A stretch of DNA of 64,000 nt from Candidatus Pelagibacter communis (GTDB taxonomy: Bacteria; Pseudomonadota; Alphaproteobacteria; Pelagibacterales; Pelagibacteraceae), in NCBI RefSeq assembly GCF_001179845.1, contig NZ_CVSB01000006.1, forward strand, positions 1 through 64,000, written 5' to 3'. The notes beneath the pieces are model-generated. The model saw nothing but the letters and a program-made list of their open reading frames with translations. It ran no database searches and had not been told where the DNA came from. Shown here one piece after another: positions 61,313 through 64,000 of the stretch. Numbering within the stretch: position 1 is the first letter of the stretch; each line of letters starts with the position of its first letter. The position numbers and the translations under genes are program-made.

Positions 61313-62731
61313 TTAGCTTAATTGAGTATCCTTAAATTTTGTAAATCTTTCCTCAAATTCCAGAGTTACATTACCAATAGGACCATGTCTTTGTTTTCCA
61401 ATTATAATTTGAGCTAAATGTGCAACTTCATTCATTTTTGCTTGCCACTCTGCATGCTCAACAGTTGCTTCTCTAGGTTCTTTTCTTTGTAAATAATATC
61501 CTTCTCTGTAAACAAACATTACAACATCAGCATCTTGTTCAATTGAACCAGACTCTCTTAAATCTGCTAATTGAGGCTTATGATCATCTCTCTGTTCTAC
61601 TTGTCGAGATAACTGCGAAAGCGCCACAACAGGTACAGAAAGTTCTTTGGCTATTGCTTTAAGTCCTTGAGTAATTTGTGATATTTCTTGAACTCTCCCA
61701 TCTTTGTTAAATGTAGTTCCTCTCATTAGCTGAATATAATCAACCACAATCATATCTAGACCGCTTTTTCTTTTAATTCTTCTAGCTCTATTACTCATAG
61801 CAGCAATACTTATAGCTGGTGTTTCATCTATCATTAGAGGAAGATCGGCTATATCTTTTGACGTTTCTAAAAACTTATCAAATTGTTCATCGGTAATTCT
61901 TCCTTGTCTTATGTCGTTTGAGCTAATTCTTGCTTGTTCAGAAATAATTCTTGTAGACAATTGTTCAGAGGACATTTCAAGTGAAAAAAAAGCTATCGTA
62001 GATTCTTTTCCACTATCCTGTAAGTTCTTTGCTGCATTGAATGCGATGTTAGTTGCTAATGATGTTTTACCCATTGAAGGACGTCCTGCTATAATAATCA
62101 AATCGGATTGATGTAAACCACCGAGTTTGTAATCTAAATCACGAAGCCCAGTGGGAACACCTACAATACCACCTTCGTTTTTGTAAGCCGCAGAAGCCAT
62201 ATCAATAGTTTGTTTCAATGCTTGATCAAATTTCATTATATTTGAACTACCTGAACCTTTCTCTGCTAAATCAAATAATGATTTTTCAGTTTTCTCGATG
62301 ATATTTTGTCCATTTGTTTCAAGGTCGTTTACTTTAACATCATCAACAGTTTGTTCAGAAATTTTAATTAATTCTCTTCGCACAAACATATCGTAAATAA
62401 TTTTAGAATATTCTATTGCTTGCCTAACTGATGTAGAAAATTTAGTTACCTTTACTAGGTATTCAGGAATGTTTAAATCATCTTTTTCATCTTCAAAATA
62501 ATTTTTTAGAGTAATTGGATTTGCTAAAAGTCCTTTGTAAATTAAACTTGACATAGACTCAAAAATTTTTTGATGCATGGGATCATAGAAATTAGTAGCT
62601 TCAATGATAGTACTTATTTCATCGAATATTTCGTTACTTACAAGAATAGATCCTATTACAGCTTGTTCCGCTTCAATATTATTTGGTAATTCTTTAAATT
62701 GTTCTTTGACTATACTTAAATTTTTTTCCAT
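61313..62731 (-). CDS. dnaB: Replicative DNA helicase DnaB
   Basis: A 472-residue hexameric helicase of the replisome. The N-terminal domain starts with LPNNIEAEQAVIGSILV; the RecA-like domain has Walker A AGRPSMGKTSLA, FFSLEMSSEQLSTR, VVDYIQLMRG, and the arginine-finger region ALSQLSRQVEQR with LADLRESGSIEQDADVVMF. It follows rplI across a 68-bp gap on the same strand. No intein or frameshift is seen. Confidence 0.97.
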   Translation of the reverse strand: MEKNLSIVKEQFKELPNNIEAEQAVIGSILVSNEIFDEISTIIEATNFYDPMHQKIFESMSSLIYKGLLANPITLKNYFEDEKDDLNIPEYLVKVTKFSTSVRQAIEYSKIIYDMFVRRELIKISEQTVDDVKVNDLETNGQNIIEKTEKSLFDLAEKGSGSSNIMKFDQALKQTIDMASAAYKNEGGIVGVPTGLRDLDYKLGGLHQSDLIIIAGRPSMGKTSLATNIAFNAAKNLQDSGKESTIAFFSLEMSSEQLSTRIISEQARISSNDIRQGRITDEQFDKFLETSKDIADLPLMIDETPAISIAAMSNRARRIKRKSGLDMIVVDYIQLMRGTTFNKDGRVQEISQITQGLKAIAKELSVPVVALSQLSRQVEQRDDHKPQLADLRESGSIEQDADVVMFVYREGYYLQRKEPREATVEHAEWQAKMNEVAHLAQIIIGKQRHGPIGNVTLEFEERFTKFKDTQLS

Positions 62732-62799
62732 GAAAATAAATTTACATTAAAATTGATTAAATCATATTGCAAATTGGTGTTGGGGAAAAGAATGTATAA

Positions 62800-63258
62800 T
62801 TATTGAATTGTATCAGCTGATGAAACATTTATTGTAATTTCAGCATCAACTTCTGAGTGTAAAGAAATTTTAACTTTAAATTTTCCTAAAGCTTTTATTT
62901 CTTCAACTGGTTGTATCATCGAAGGCTTTATATCAATTTTGTTTTCTTCTTGAATAACTTTTGAAATATCAGTTGGTTTAACTGAACCATATAATTCATT
63001 ATTTTCTGTACTTAGTTTTTTGACTAAATACTCTTTACCATTAATTTGCTCTGCAATTTCAGAGGCTTCTTTTTTCTTTTCGTTATCTTTTTTAGATAAC
63101 TCAGATTTAATTTTTTCAACTTCTTTTATATTTTCTTTTGATGCATAAAGAGCTTTTTTATTAGCAATTAAAAAATTTCTAGCAAAACCTCTTTTTACAT
63201 CTATTACTTCACCAATAGAGCCAACTCTTTTTACGTTTTCTAATAAAATAACTTTCAT
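62800..63258 (-). CDS. rplI: 50S ribosomal protein L9
   Basis: A 152-residue L9. MKVILLENVKRVGSIGEVID and VKRGFARNFLIANKKAL are the N-domain marks; a long helical linker rich in Lys and Glu follows, and the C-domain contains ELYGSVKPTDISKVI. It follows rpsR by one base. Order rpsF-rpsR-rplI-dnaB is the usual one. Confidence 0.97.
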   Translation of the reverse strand: MKVILLENVKRVGSIGEVIDVKRGFARNFLIANKKALYASKENIKEVEKIKSELSKKDNEKKKEASEIAEQINGKEYLVKKLSTENNELYGSVKPTDISKVIQEENKIDIKPSMIQPVEEIKALGKFKVKISLHSEVDAEITINVSSADTIQ

Positions 63259-63259
63259 A

Positions 63260-63532
63260 TTATAACAATGCTAAATTTCGAGCTCTTTTAATTGAAACGG
63301 ATAATTCCCTTTGTTTTTTTTGAGAAACGTTAGTAATTCTTGATGGTAGAATTTTTCCATTTTCAGACATGTATTTTTTTAAAAGTTTGATATTTTTATA
63401 ATCAACTACAGGGGCATCTTTTACAGATAAAGGACAAGTTTTTTTAAACTTATATTTATTTGGTTGAAAAATACTTAATTTTGCAAAGTTACTTTGTTTA
63501 CCTTTTTTATTTCCACTTTGTCTTTTTGCCAT
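63260..63532 (-). CDS. rpsR: 30S ribosomal protein S18
   Basis: A 90-residue S18. The core [20 protein letters not shown] and [20 protein letters not shown] are diagnostic. A basic extension precedes the core. It lies 2 bases after rpsF. Confidence 0.97.
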   Translation of the reverse strand: MAKRQSGNKKGKQSNFAKLSIFQPNKYKFKKTCPLSVKDAPVVDYKNIKLLKKYMSENGKILPSRITNVSQKKQRELSVSIKRARNLALL

Positions 63533-63534
63533 AA

Positions 63535-63888
63535 TTATTTTTTGTATTCCTCTTTTTTGAAATCAGATTCTTTTTTTGTAAAAAAATTTTCTTCTAGGTT
63601 AAATTTTTTAACTCTAACGGTTAGATATCTTAATAACTTTTTATCAAGAGCTTCATTTTTTTCAAGTTCATCAATAACATTCCCTTTTCCTTTAATTTTA
63701 AAGTGAATATAGCTTCCTTTTTTATTTTTTTTTATTAAATAAGATAGGTCCAAAAGACCCCAATTTTCAGTTTTAATAATTTTACCTTCATTTTTTTCTA
63801 CAATTTTAGAATATTTTTCTGTCAATTGCTTAATTTCACTTGGCGAGGTATCTTGTCTAGCTACAATAGTATGTTCGTATAAATTCAT
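63535..63888 (-). CDS. rpsF: 30S ribosomal protein S6
   Basis: A 117-residue S6. The start [20 protein letters not shown], the block [20 protein letters not shown], and the C-terminal lysine- and glutamate-rich tail fit the family. It is the first gene of the ribosomal unit and is divergent from fabD. Confidence 0.96.
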   Translation of the reverse strand: MNLYEHTIVARQDTSPSEIKQLTEKYSKIVEKNEGKIIKTENWGLLDLSYLIKKNKKGSYIHFKIKGKGNVIDELEKNEALDKKLLRYLTVRVKKFNLEENFFTKKESDFKKEEYKK

Positions 63889-63920
63889 TTAAGTTCTTTA
63901 ATAAAAAGTGAGGATATACT

Positions 63921-63948
63921 ATTATAAAAGTTTAATTACAATAGTTAA
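63921..63948 (-). promoter_or_regulatory. rpsF operon promoter
   Basis: On the minus strand: TTAACT (63948-63943), 16-bp spacer, perfect TATAAT (63926-63921), about 32 bases before the rpsF ATG. Confidence 0.5.
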
Positions 63949-63975
63949 AAAGGCAAGAATAGTAGTTTTTTTTAT

Positions 63976-64000
63976 ATGTTTTCTGTAATTTTTCCAGGTC
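63976..64000 (+). CDS. fabD: Malonyl-CoA:ACP transacylase (first 8 codons only)
   Basis: The last 25 bases read ATG then codons for Phe-Ser-Val-Ile-Phe-Pro-Gly, which is how FabD proteins begin (…VFPGQGSQ). The rest is beyond the window. It is divergent from rpsF across 87 bp. The call rests on seven residues and the expected gene order only. Confidence 0.55.

Overview
The window looks like a chromosome segment of a SAR11-clade alphaproteobacterium (Pelagibacter-like). The evidence is very low G+C, genes separated by a few bases or overlapping by TAATG or ATGA junctions, a tandem glycine riboswitch ahead of gcvTHP, a soluble NAD-type formate dehydrogenase with a NuoE-NuoF fusion, a eukaryote-type NADP isocitrate dehydrogenase, and the rpsF-rpsR-rplI-dnaB order. 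I infer the taxon from gene content and style; I could not run a search.

Layout. 1-3.7 kb: the 5' part of umuD, then a five-gene unit (small protein, VOC, GFA, glycerate kinase, TolC). 3.8-9 kb: recA, alaS and convergent icd. 9-16.7 kb: phospholipid synthesis (psd, pssA), a glycosyltransferase, rlmE, a CBS-less guaB, a TPR protein, guaA, gloA, an MGMT-like protein and panB. 16.7-21.1 kb: terC, a TPR protein, 5-oxoprolinase pxpA divergent from pxpBC, and an EamA transporter. 21.1-25.7 kb: glycine riboswitch and gcvTHP. 25.7-31.8 kb: a membrane-lipid modification cluster (FAD enzyme, DUF1365, cfa, DUF3833, SDR), tspO and a FOXRED1-like oxidase. 31.8-42 kb: fkbM, selO, then formate dehydrogenase with fdhD, an HPP protein, an IscU-like scaffold, mobA and moeA. 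42-46.3 kb: EamA transporter, creatinase, glycine amidinotransferase and threonine aldolase in one tight operon. 46.3-51.1 kb: an accessory region described below. 51.3-64 kb: cmk, then a long minus-strand run (MFS, EamA, gshB, gshA, HD protein, purF, cvpA, RND exporter, dnaB, rplI, rpsR, rpsF) and the first codons of fabD.

Metabolic theme. Several clusters converge on glycine and one-carbon units: gcvTHP under a glycine riboswitch, the creatinase-amidinotransferase-threonine aldolase operon, and formate oxidation.

Most unusual part. Between 46.45 and 49.93 kb, the first 60 bp of a small gene occurs three times in the same orientation. The copies bound two islets of 2,358 and 1,061 bp. Each islet also has its own pair of core direct repeats. 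Each ends in a 149-bp module of identical length and layout: core, GATGAGT, imperfect hairpin, four 10-bp phased repeats, a 10-bp gap, then the gene fragment. No recombinase is visible. The first islet carries a TetR gene and two membrane-protein genes of clearly higher G+C. I read this as a nested, trans-mobilised cassette system. A second regulatory observation is that umuD and recA share one promoter plan: -35, 17 bp, -10, 2-3 bp, then an alphaproteobacterial LexA-type box.
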